A DNA stretch of 7,330 bases from JACMME01 sp051005015 (lineage in GTDB: Bacteria > Gemmatimonadota > Gemmatimonadetes > Gemmatimonadales > Gemmatimonadaceae): assembly GCA_051005015.1 (NCBI GenBank), contig JBPCJT010000092.1, forward strand, positions 1 to 7,330, in the 5' to 3' direction. The position numbers were made by a program, and so were the translations under genes. Below the pieces are notes generated by a model that was not told where the DNA came from, made no database searches, and saw only the letters and a list, made by a program, of their open reading frames with translations. This document shows, piece after piece, positions 1 through 6,263 of this stretch (its first letter is position 1; each line of letters begins with the position of its first letter).

Positions 1-641
1 AGCAGATGGCGCATTAGCTCGCGCTCGCTGAGCATGCCCACAAGCAGACCGTCTTCCTCCACAACTGGAAGCGCATTGATTCCCGCCCGCACGATCTCGG
101 CAGCCGCCTCGCGAAGTGGTGTGTCAGGCGTTGTCGTGCGAACGCCCTCCGTCATTATGTCGCGAACGGCCAGCTGCTCCGGAAGTGAATATTCCGACAG
201 GATGCGCACCAACTCCTCGGCGCTGTTTGCCGAAAGCAGGGCTTCTACTACTTCAGGGTTTGACAGCGCCCGCGCGAAGGCACTCAGCACCTGCAGGTAA
301 CGCGCTGCGAGTCTGGGTGGGGCGACAATGACAAGCACGATACGCGCCGCCATCGATTCGCCACCGCCCATTTCGCGCCTGACGGGCTGCGGTGCGATTC
401 CCAGAGCGACGACGAGGTCGCGAACGGCGTCGGTCCGGTAATGCATGAGCAAGGCACGATCCCCCATCGCGACGATGTCCTCGCCCCGCTCCTCGGCAAC
501 CCGGCTTCGGAGCTTTCCGGGATCCTGCACCATCTCACAGGCTTCCAGGCGCGTGACCAGAGCCTCCACCGCGTCGGCGGCGGTGAGTGATTCGAGTGGC
601 ACGATTACGCGCTCGACGGCAATAAGCTCCGAGAGCTTCAC
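1..641 (-). CDS. PTS EIIA-type domain fused to CBS domain, putative sensor/regulator (3' end outside window)
   Basis: The 214 visible residues begin at a GTG (641-639) that overlaps the sucD stop as GTGA; the end of the protein lies beyond the left edge. Residues about 1-150 resemble the PTS EIIA fructose/nitrogen (EIIA-2) fold: an LSELI.AERV-like start, a MHYRTDAV segment aligning with the family's PHxRTDAV phosphorylation motif (His67, codon 443-441), a hydrophobic IVLVIVAPP strand, and a YLQVLSAFARALSNPEVVEALLSANSAEEL-type helical tail (about residues 115-147). Residues about 158-214 form a CBS motif (VRDIMTEGV, then INALPVVEEDGLLVGMLSERELM); CBS modules normally come in pairs, so a second is expected outside the window. 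EIIA domains accept phosphate from HPr-type carriers, and CBS pairs commonly bind adenine nucleotides. A cytoplasmic regulatory role is inferred; no signal peptide or membrane segment is visible. The Gly-rich GxGxAIP stretch usually before the His is degraded, so phosphorylation is uncertain. Domain calls are fairly safe; function is not known. Confidence 0.85.
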   Translation of the reverse strand, partial: MKLSELIAVERVIVPLESLTAADAVEALVTRLEACEMVQDPGKLRSRVAEERGEDIVAMGDRALLMHYRTDAVRDLVVALGIAPQPVRREMGGGESMAARIVLVIVAPPRLAARYLQVLSAFARALSNPEVVEALLSANSAEELVRILSEYSLPEQLAVRDIMTEGVRTTTPDTPLREAAAEIVRAGINALPVVEEDGLLVGMLSERELMRHL

Positions 642-1507
642 ATCCGCTCTCTGACAAGATCGATGAAGTCTATTGGCCGCCGCGCGACAGCCATGCCGGC
701 ATCCTTGAAAGCCTGGATCTTTTCCGCAGCGGTTCCCGCGGAGCCGCTAATGATCGCGCCAGCGTGACCCATTCGGCGGCCTGGCGGCGCGGTTTGACCC
801 GCGATAAAGCCGACCACCCGCTTGGTCATGTGATCGCGCACGAATTCCGCGGCTTCCTGCTCGTCCGTTCCGCCAATCTCGCCCATCATGCACACGACTT
901 TCGTTTTCGGATCCTTCTCGAATGCGTCCAGGCAGTCGATGAAATTCGTGCCGTTGATTGGGTCACCGCCAATTCCGACACAGGTGGATTGGCCCAGTCC
1001 AGCACGTGTCAGCTGATAAACAATTTCATACGTGAGAGTACCGGAGCGGCTTACGACGCCTACAGAGCCGGCAGAGCAGATTCTCCCGGGAATGATTCCG
1101 GCCTTCGACTCGCCAGGAGTTATCAGCCCTGGGCAATTTGGCCCGATGAGCCGCGCCCCTTTCTCCTTCACATACGGATAAACGCGCGTCATGTCGAGCA
1201 CGGGAACGCCTTCGGTTATGCAAACGACGAGTCGAATGCCCGCCGACGCAGCTTCCATCATGGCGTCGGCGGCGAATGGAGGTGGCACATAGATGACGCT
1301 TGTATTGGCGCCCGTTTTTTCGACTGCATCGGCAACGGTGTCAAAGATCGGCACGCTGTCCTCGAAACGCTGGCCACCCTTTCCCGGCGTGACTCCCGCG
1401 ACAACCCTGGTGCCGTATTCCAGCATCTGCCTGGTGTGAAAGGATCCATCCCGGCCGGTAATTCCCTGCACCAGGAGCGTTGTGCCGCCATCGATGAAGA
1501 TGCTCAC
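638..1507 (-). CDS. sucD: Succinyl-CoA ligase [ADP-forming] subunit alpha
   Basis: The alpha subunit (289 aa, the family's usual length) of cytoplasmic succinyl-CoA ligase, which interconverts succinyl-CoA plus ADP (or GDP) plus phosphate with succinate plus ATP (GTP) and CoA in the TCA cycle. Visible landmarks: the N-terminal CoA-binding Rossmann segment (QGITGRDGSFH, residues 14-24; TPGKGG, 40-45), GPNCPGLI (122-129), SRSGTLTYE (153-161), GIGGDPINGTNFIDCLDAF (178-196), GEIGGTDEQEAA (209-220), and GHAGAI with the phosphorylated histidine at His248, matching His246 of the E. coli enzyme. The start is a GTG whose first bases overlap the sucC TGA (GTGA), with a strong GGAGGA eight bases upstream, so translation is coupled to sucC. 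All key residues are present and the gene appears intact. The stop overlaps the next gene (EIIA-CBS). Confidence 0.98.
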   Translation of the reverse strand: MSIFIDGGTTLLVQGITGRDGSFHTRQMLEYGTRVVAGVTPGKGGQRFEDSVPIFDTVADAVEKTGANTSVIYVPPPFAADAMMEAASAGIRLVVCITEGVPVLDMTRVYPYVKEKGARLIGPNCPGLITPGESKAGIIPGRICSAGSVGVVSRSGTLTYEIVYQLTRAGLGQSTCVGIGGDPINGTNFIDCLDAFEKDPKTKVVCMMGEIGGTDEQEAAEFVRDHMTKRVVGFIAGQTAPPGRRMGHAGAIISGSAGTAAEKIQAFKDAGMAVARRPIDFIDLVRERM

Positions 1508-2649
1508 GCCGGCTTTCCTCCAGTCGCTAGCTGAACGACCTTCTGCACCGCTTCATCCATGTCCGTCATGGCGGTGAATCCGTTTTCCTCCAGAATTTTT
1601 ACCGCGATCTCCTCGTTGGGCCCCGTGAGTCTGATGACGATCGGAACTCTCAGCGGATTCTGCCTGGTCGCCGTCACTATACCGTTGGCAACGTCATCGG
1701 TACGCGTTATCCCCCCGAAGATGTTGAAGAGAATTGCCTTTACATTCGGGTCGGACGTGATGATGCGTAGCGCGCTAACGACCTTGTCGGGATTGGAGGA
1801 GCCGCCGATATCGAGAAAGTTCGCGGGCTCACCGCCGTAATATTTCACGAGATCCATGGTCGCCATGGCGAGGCCCGCCCCGTTGACGACGCAGCCGACA
1901 TTCCCGTCCAGCTTGATGAATGTGAGGTTCGCCTTGCGCGCATCCACCTCGCTCGGCGCTTCGGCGCTTTCGTCTCGCAGCGCGGCGATGTCCGGTCTTC
2001 GATCGAGCTCATTGTCGTCGACCACCATCTTCGCATCCAGCGCGACGACATCGCCACCGGGAGTGGTAACCAGGGGATTGATCTCGGCAAGCGAAGCTCC
2101 GCTTTCGCGGAACGCCTCGTAAAGCTGCATCAGAATCTTCGCGGCGGCCCGAGCCTGCTTGGCATCCTTGTACAGGAAAAAGCCCATCCGCATCGCCTCA
2201 AATTGCTGGATGCCGTACCGGGGGTCGACAGGGAGCTTCATGATCCTGCCGGGCGTGGAAGCCGCCACGTCCTCGATGTCGATGCCACCCGCCGGGCTGA
2301 CCATGAAAACGGCGCGCTTGGACGCGCGGTCGACGATGATGCCCGCGTACGCCTCGGTGGCTATGTCGGCTGCGGGCGTCACCAGGACTTTCAGTACGGG
2401 CAGGTCCTTGATCCGCATGCCGAGAATTCTGGATGCGATGTCGCGAGCCTCGGCGGGTGTTTTTGCCAGTTTGACGCCGCCGGCTTTGCCGCGCCCGCCC
2501 GCGTGCACCTGCGCCTTGACCACTACGGTGCCGCCGAACGTCCGAGCGATCCGCTCGGCCTCCTCGGCTGTAGAGGCGACTTCGCCGGAAGGGATCGGGA
2601 TCCCCGCATTTCGAAAAATCTCTTTCGCCTGATATTCGTGGATGTTCAC
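1504..2649 (-). CDS. sucC: Succinyl-CoA ligase [ADP-forming] subunit beta
   Basis: The beta subunit (381 aa; E. coli SucC is 388) carries the nucleotide site of succinyl-CoA ligase and partners with the SucD encoded next. The N-terminal ATP-grasp region shows MNIHEYQAKEIF, VVKAQVHAGGRGKAGGVKL (residues 43-61), and the metal-binding EINPL (Asn191) and LDAKMVVDDNE (Asp205), which correspond to Asn199 and Asp213 in E. coli. The C-terminal ligase half shows LDGNVGCVVNGAGLAMATMD (247-266), GGEPANFLDIGG (272-283), ILFNIFGGITR (306-316) and RLTGPNEE (340-347). The start is GTG (2649-2647), with GGAG five bases upstream; the MNIHEYQAKE start matches the family exactly, so it is well placed. It is the first gene of the sucC-sucD-EIIA/CBS cluster and follows the only real intergenic gap. 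ADP versus GDP preference cannot be decided by eye. The sucAB genes are not in the window. Confidence 0.98.
   Translation of the reverse strand: MNIHEYQAKEIFRNAGIPIPSGEVASTAEEAERIARTFGGTVVVKAQVHAGGRGKAGGVKLAKTPAEARDIASRILGMRIKDLPVLKVLVTPAADIATEAYAGIIVDRASKRAVFMVSPAGGIDIEDVAASTPGRIMKLPVDPRYGIQQFEAMRMGFFLYKDAKQARAAAKILMQLYEAFRESGASLAEINPLVTTPGGDVVALDAKMVVDDNELDRRPDIAALRDESAEAPSEVDARKANLTFIKLDGNVGCVVNGAGLAMATMDLVKYYGGEPANFLDIGGSSNPDKVVSALRIITSDPNVKAILFNIFGGITRTDDVANGIVTATRQNPLRVPIVIRLTGPNEEIAVKILEENGFTAMTDMDEAVQKVVQLATGGKPA
1516..1521 (-). promoter_or_regulatory. Ribosome binding site of sucD
   Basis: Reads GGAGGA on the minus strand, eight bases before the GTG at 1507, and lies inside the last codons of sucC. 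It is the strongest Shine-Dalgarno sequence in the window and supports the GTG start. It suggests SucD can be initiated independently as well as by coupling, which would help keep the two subunits equimolar. Confidence 0.8.
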
Positions 2650-2654
2650 AAAAG

Positions 2655-2658
2655 CTCC
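2655..2658 (-). promoter_or_regulatory. Ribosome binding site of sucC
   Basis: Reads GGAG on the minus strand, five bases before the GTG start at 2649. It fixes the non-ATG start; no in-frame ATG that would give a SucC-like N-terminus occurs upstream. Confidence 0.7.
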
Positions 2659-2689
2659 GTGATCGACTTAATGATCGCTGTGGGGGCTT

Positions 2690-2703
2690 TTCAGCGCGCT
2701 GAA
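2690..2703. promoter_or_regulatory. 14-base perfect palindrome, possible operator of suc cluster
   Basis: TTCAGCGCGCTGAA reads identically on both strands and lies 41-54 bases upstream of the sucC GTG, a typical place for a dimeric repressor or activator to bind. As RNA it could form only a 5-bp stem with a 4-base loop and has no U-tract, so an operator is likelier than a terminator. No known regulator was recognised, and chance occurrence in GC-rich DNA remains possible. Confidence 0.3.
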
Positions 2704-2742
2704 CACTGTTTCGCCCCTGGCTCGCATGGCAGTTGTTTTTCC

Positions 2743-2777
2743 GGCAATCGCGACGAAGTACCTGGCTCGTCGCCGCC
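2743..2777 (-). repeat. Imperfect inverted repeat just downstream of arcC
   Basis: The arms GCGACGA/TCGTCGC (2750-2756 and 2767-2773) pair perfectly around a 10-base loop, and an outer GGC/GCC pair (2743-2745 and 2775-2777) extends the stem across a small internal loop. It begins about 11 bases after the carbamate kinase stop. In the minus-strand transcript it is followed by GGAAAAAC rather than a run of U, so it is not a standard intrinsic terminator; it may be a 3'-end stabilising hairpin or part of a Rho-dependent end. Confidence 0.35.
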
Positions 2778-2787
2778 TGACTTTTGT

Positions 2788-3768
2788 CTAAGCGGTAATG
2801 GTAGTTCCCGCTTCACCGTGCACTGCTTCGCGGCCGAGCCGAAGCTCGGTAATAATAGCGCGGCCCTGGGTGCGGCGCACAAAGTCGGTCGCGGCACGCA
2901 CCTTGGGCGCCATGCTTCCCTCGCCGAGCGCGCCTTCGGAGTCCATGCGTTCCGCTTCCGCAACTGTTAGCGTGCGTAACGCGCGCTGTGTGGCACGGCC
3001 ATAGTCAACATACACAGCGTCGACATCGGTGAGGATAATTAGAAGAGACGCACGCAGGTCGCGAGCGAGGACGGCCGCGGCCAGATCCTTGTCCACCACC
3101 GCGTCCACGCCTTCCCAGCCAAGGCCGGGATCCGCGTACACCGGAGCGCCTCCTCCTCCGCATGCGATAACCACCGTACCATCGCTCACCAGCCGGCGCA
3201 CCACTTCAATCTCGTGGATCGCCAACGGCTGGGGACTTCCCACCACGCGTCTCCACCGGCCGCGAGCGTCCTGCTTGACCGCCATTCCCTCGCCGTGCAA
3301 CTCGAGGGCGCGGGCTTCCGGTATCTCGTGTCCAATGAACTTCGTTGGCGCAGACAGCGCTGGATCGTCAGGTGCGACGTGAACTTGCGTTATCACCGTT
3401 GCGACTTCGCGGTTGCTACCCGCCCGGCGAAGCGCGTTCTCCAGCGACTGCTGAACCATGTATCCGATCCAGCCGGCGGTCGCGGCGACGAGTACCCCGA
3501 GTGGTAGTGGTGATACTTCGGCACGAGCAAGCTCGTTTCGTACAAGCTCGTCGCCCACCTGCGGACCGTTTCCGTGAACAATGCAGATATTCCATCCATC
3601 GAGAGCCAGATCAACGATCGGCCCGAGACTCATTCGTGTGTGGCGGAACTGGTCGGCTATCGTCGACCTGGCACCGGACGGCGAGAGAGCATTACCACCA
3701 AGCGCGATGACCGCCGTCTTTCGGCTGTCCTTGGAACCGTGGGTCATTCGTGTGTCAAGCGTGGACAT
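2788..3768 (-). CDS. arcC: Carbamate kinase
   Basis: Cytoplasmic amino-acid-kinase-family enzyme (326 aa; the family is usually about 310-320) that transfers phosphate between carbamoyl phosphate and ADP, classically yielding ATP from arginine, agmatine or purine-derived ureido compounds. Motifs in order: ALGGNAL (residues 22-28), HGNGPQVG (65-72), VVGSPQP (175-181), ACGGGGAPV (202-210), DAVVDKDLAA (222-231), LTDVDAVY (246-253) and GSMAPKV (284-290). This set is specific for carbamate kinase rather than acetylglutamate or uridylate kinase. The ATG at 3768 shares its A with the stop of the upstream UPF0182 gene (TGATG); no strong Shine-Dalgarno is seen, consistent with coupling. ATG at 3747 (Met8) is an alternative that would trim a non-conserved leader. 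No arginine deiminase, ornithine or other carbamoyltransferase gene lies in the window, so the pathway it serves is unknown. Confidence 0.96.
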   Translation of the reverse strand: MSTLDTRMTHGSKDSRKTAVIALGGNALSPSGARSTIADQFRHTRMSLGPIVDLALDGWNICIVHGNGPQVGDELVRNELARAEVSPLPLGVLVAATAGWIGYMVQQSLENALRRAGSNREVATVITQVHVAPDDPALSAPTKFIGHEIPEARALELHGEGMAVKQDARGRWRRVVGSPQPLAIHEIEVVRRLVSDGTVVIACGGGGAPVYADPGLGWEGVDAVVDKDLAAAVLARDLRASLLIILTDVDAVYVDYGRATQRALRTLTVAEAERMDSEGALGEGSMAPKVRAATDFVRRTQGRAIITELRLGREAVHGEAGTTITA

Positions 3769-6263
3769 CAGGGTCGAGCTCGAGCGGTTGGCTGCGCTGC
3801 AGGGGTTCGTGCAAGCAGTTCACCAAGGGCGGTGTAGGCTCTTCCGAAGCCTTCCCAGTCTCCGCGCGCGAGCGAGGAGCGCATCCGCACATAGAGAGCG
3901 CGGACTCGCTCCTCGAATTTCTCCGGTGTGACGGTGCCCGAGCTATCGGCGCTCGCGGGCGTAAAGCCAGCAGCGTCCGATACAGTGCGCCCGTGCCGGA
4001 CCGAGCCGTCAGGGAACCGCAGAGTGACCCGCCGCGTTGAAGGTGGTGAGCCGACTCGCCATGCATACGTCGTCTGAACGAATACAGGACCGTTCCTTGT
4101 TGGAATGGCGCGTACGGGCCCAAGGACGGTTCCTCTCGTCGTTTCCGACATGGAATCGTGGGGCCGACGCATCGACTCGAGAAGACTGTGCCACGGCACC
4201 CCAGGCGAGTCCGAGGGGATCCATTGTGTGGCGGGTTGGTTGCCGCCCAGCGCCATGATCAACCCCAGTATGCGCTCGCCACTATCGAGGACAGGCGTGC
4301 TCCAGGCGAGCGTGGATGGCTTGGTCGGGGAGATGAAAACGGTTTGGTCGCCGCTTGCCAGCACGCTGTCCGATCCGTCCGTGCGGGGCAGGAAGCCGGC
4401 GCGCGGGCCGGTGTCCCTCGTGCCGACACTGGCGAAGGCCGCTGCCTGAATCAATGCGTGCTCGCGATGTGGTGGCAGGGCCTCCGCCAGCGAGGGACGG
4501 AGCGATTCCCGGTTTACGAACATGTCGGGAAACGCTCGCGTCCACGTCTCCGTGAGCCGATCCTGAGCGACAGCCGCCGCCAGCGTCACTCGTCCCGTGC
4601 TCGAGTTGACGATCGCGGTGGCTGCGTGATGTACATAGCTCATGTCTGCCTCACCCAACGACATTCTTTGGCTGAGCGGGTAACTCTGGCTTGCGGCGTA
4701 CAGCTCGACGATCCAAAAAAGGGTATCGCCATCGACAACGGGAGTAACGAAATCTCCCTGGCGGAAAAACGGGACGAGCCGTGTAAGCCGGGTTCGTACA
4801 TCTCGCGAGGTGACTATATGGGGATCGGGATGTGGCAGGTCGCCCGAAAGGATCCTGTGATTCTGGAGCGTCCAGGCGAACGCCAGACGCGCGCCTAGCG
4901 TGCTGAGAGATGGCGCCGCGACGCTTCCGGTGGAATCGGCAGTTATGCTGTATCCCGTCGCGGAATCGAACACTACCGGAGTGGCAAGAACTTCATCGCC
5001 GTCAACTAATGAAGAGGTAAGCGATACGGGCTCACCGCTGCCTGTGACCGATGTAGCGGAGTACCGATCGAGTCTCCAGTAGGGAGCATTGCCGGCATCC
5101 CGGGGACCGGCTTCGTGAGGTGCGATGACTGAGAGGTCTGACCGGCCATTCTCCCAGCCGATCGAGTAAGAACTCGACCGCGCGACTCCCGGTGGAGCTA
5201 TCGCTTTGCCAATCGCGGCGAGGTCCCACACGGAGACAGTCGTGGGAATCCACGCATCGCCGGCCGCGACAGCCGAATCACCTCGGGCGATGTGATCCAC
5301 GGCGTACGCGCGCCGTGTGTACGCATCGCGCGCCGCAAGATATGGCCGTTCTCGTGCGACCGGATCAAGCGTCCGTGCCAACCGCCTGGCCAGGAACGGC
5401 GCTCCGTTTCCGAGCGACAGGGACAGAAGAAGCAGAACGCCTACGGCGGTCAACGCGATACGGAGCTGACCGGTCCAGCCAGCCCAGGCGACCAGCGCCG
5501 CGGCAGCGGCGGCAACAAGGGATAACGCAAGGCGAACGGCGAGGTTTGCCCTGTGGTCCGCGTACGTGAATGCCCCGCCAGGCCCGCTTCCATCAAGCAG
5601 CAGACTGTAGGCGTCCAGACGATAACTCCACGCCAGCACGAGAATCAGAAAGGCGACGAGCGCGAAAAGGTGGCGTCGCACGTAGTTGGAGACGTACAGT
5701 TTTCCCTGCTTTCGTTCGAGGCTCGGCGTCAGAGCATACAGTCCGATGACCGTCGCGGCAGCGATAAGAATCGCCAGCAAAGCGCGATCCCGTAGCGACC
5801 GCTCGAACGGGAGCCAGTATACGAAAAAGCCGAGGTCGGCTCCGAGGTACGGATCGCTCTCGCCGAATGGAATGCCCAGGATCGGGAGCGCGATGCGACT
5901 CCATTCCGGGAACGGGAAGGCCAGGAACGCTCCTATGATGAGCGACAGCCCCAGCGCCGCCGCATCGAGATACCGCCCGGACACTTCCTCGGGGATCTCG
6001 AGGTTGCCGATCTGGCGGGGAATTCGAAGCGAGGCCACGGATCGCCGTACGGTGTACAGATTGGCGAAAACGAAGGTGCTGAGCAGTAGCCAGCAAATAC
6101 CCCGACCGAAAGTCCCGACCATCGCGCGCACACGCCACAGAGACTCGGCGTCCATTGCGGCAAACCAGAGATAGTCAGCGTAAACGGTTGCGAGGGCTCG
6201 CCCTGTCAGCAGGGTCGCGGCTGTGACTGCGGTCGCGATAATAGCCCAACGCCTGCTGATCAC
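3768..6263 (-). CDS. UPF0182 family integral membrane protein
   Basis: Large membrane protein of unknown function, 831 aa from a GTG (6263-6261) that overlaps the preceding mutase stop as GTGA. About seven hydrophobic segments are visible near residues 6-27, 50-71, 101-119, 160-178, 197-214, 241-262 and 267-287. They are followed by a large hydrophilic region to the end, probably extracytoplasmic. Family-like signatures are DYLWF (30-34), DPYLGADLGFFVYWLPF (137-153), ARERPYLAARDAYTRRAYAVD (303-323), GDLPHPDPHIVTSRDVRTRL (474-493), the PFF...GD..TPVVDGDTLFWIVELY run (498-522) with YPLSQR after it, and a C-terminal LARGDWEGFGRAYTALGELL (798-817). It is shorter than the 900-1000 aa common in Actinobacteria and lacks their acidic tail. 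An ATG at 6398 in the same frame would overlap the mutase by 139 bases and prepend a non-hydrophobic, Arg-rich stretch, so I rejected it. Family assignment is confident; function is unknown. Confidence 0.9.
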   Translation of the reverse strand: MISRRWAIIATAVTAATLLTGRALATVYADYLWFAAMDAESLWRVRAMVGTFGRGICWLLLSTFVFANLYTVRRSVASLRIPRQIGNLEIPEEVSGRYLDAAALGLSLIIGAFLAFPFPEWSRIALPILGIPFGESDPYLGADLGFFVYWLPFERSLRDRALLAILIAAATVIGLYALTPSLERKQGKLYVSNYVRRHLFALVAFLILVLAWSYRLDAYSLLLDGSGPGGAFTYADHRANLAVRLALSLVAAAAAALVAWAGWTGQLRIALTAVGVLLLLSLSLGNGAPFLARRLARTLDPVARERPYLAARDAYTRRAYAVDHIARGDSAVAAGDAWIPTTVSVWDLAAIGKAIAPPGVARSSSYSIGWENGRSDLSVIAPHEAGPRDAGNAPYWRLDRYSATSVTGSGEPVSLTSSLVDGDEVLATPVVFDSATGYSITADSTGSVAAPSLSTLGARLAFAWTLQNHRILSGDLPHPDPHIVTSRDVRTRLTRLVPFFRQGDFVTPVVDGDTLFWIVELYAASQSYPLSQRMSLGEADMSYVHHAATAIVNSSTGRVTLAAAVAQDRLTETWTRAFPDMFVNRESLRPSLAEALPPHREHALIQAAAFASVGTRDTGPRAGFLPRTDGSDSVLASGDQTVFISPTKPSTLAWSTPVLDSGERILGLIMALGGNQPATQWIPSDSPGVPWHSLLESMRRPHDSMSETTRGTVLGPVRAIPTRNGPVFVQTTYAWRVGSPPSTRRVTLRFPDGSVRHGRTVSDAAGFTPASADSSGTVTPEKFEERVRALYVRMRSSLARGDWEGFGRAYTALGELLARTPAAQPTARARP

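Larger units (their letters stand above)
2650..2787. other. Intergenic gap between arcC and sucC
   Basis: This 138-base stretch is the only non-overlapping junction in the window and therefore the likely site of a transcript boundary. It contains an imperfect hairpin near the arcC end, a 9-base direct repeat CCTGGCTCG (2716-2724 and 2761-2769), a 14-base palindrome, and the sucC ribosome binding site. I could not find a good -35/-10 pair: the best -10-like match on the minus strand (GATCAT) has no partner at a suitable spacing. No hairpin with a T-run follows arcC in the minus direction. No convincing small ORF is present. Confidence 0.7.

Noticed and set aside
34..300. Plus-strand open frame, Ser/Thr/Arg-rich
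   Set aside because: Antisense to the EIIA-CBS gene, whose domain motifs are clear on the minus strand.
764..1534. 256-codon open frame on the plus strand
   Set aside because: Lies antisense across sucD, shows no recognisable motifs, and is explained by GC-rich codon bias of the real gene.
2716..2769. Direct repeat CCTGGCTCG (two copies, 45 bases apart)
   Set aside because: Only nine bases and two copies; too short to call a regulatory or mobile-element repeat.
2743..2777. Intrinsic terminator for arcC
   Set aside because: A stem is present, but no U-run follows it in the direction of transcription; kept only as an inverted repeat.
2691..2963. 90-codon minus-strand open frame reaching into the arcC-sucC gap
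   Set aside because: Mostly an alternative frame of arcC with Arg/Pro/Ala-rich composition and no good ribosome binding site.
2203..2970. 255-codon open frame on the plus strand spanning sucC, the gap and arcC
   Set aside because: Antisense to two well-supported genes, no family resemblance, low-complexity composition of a shadow frame.
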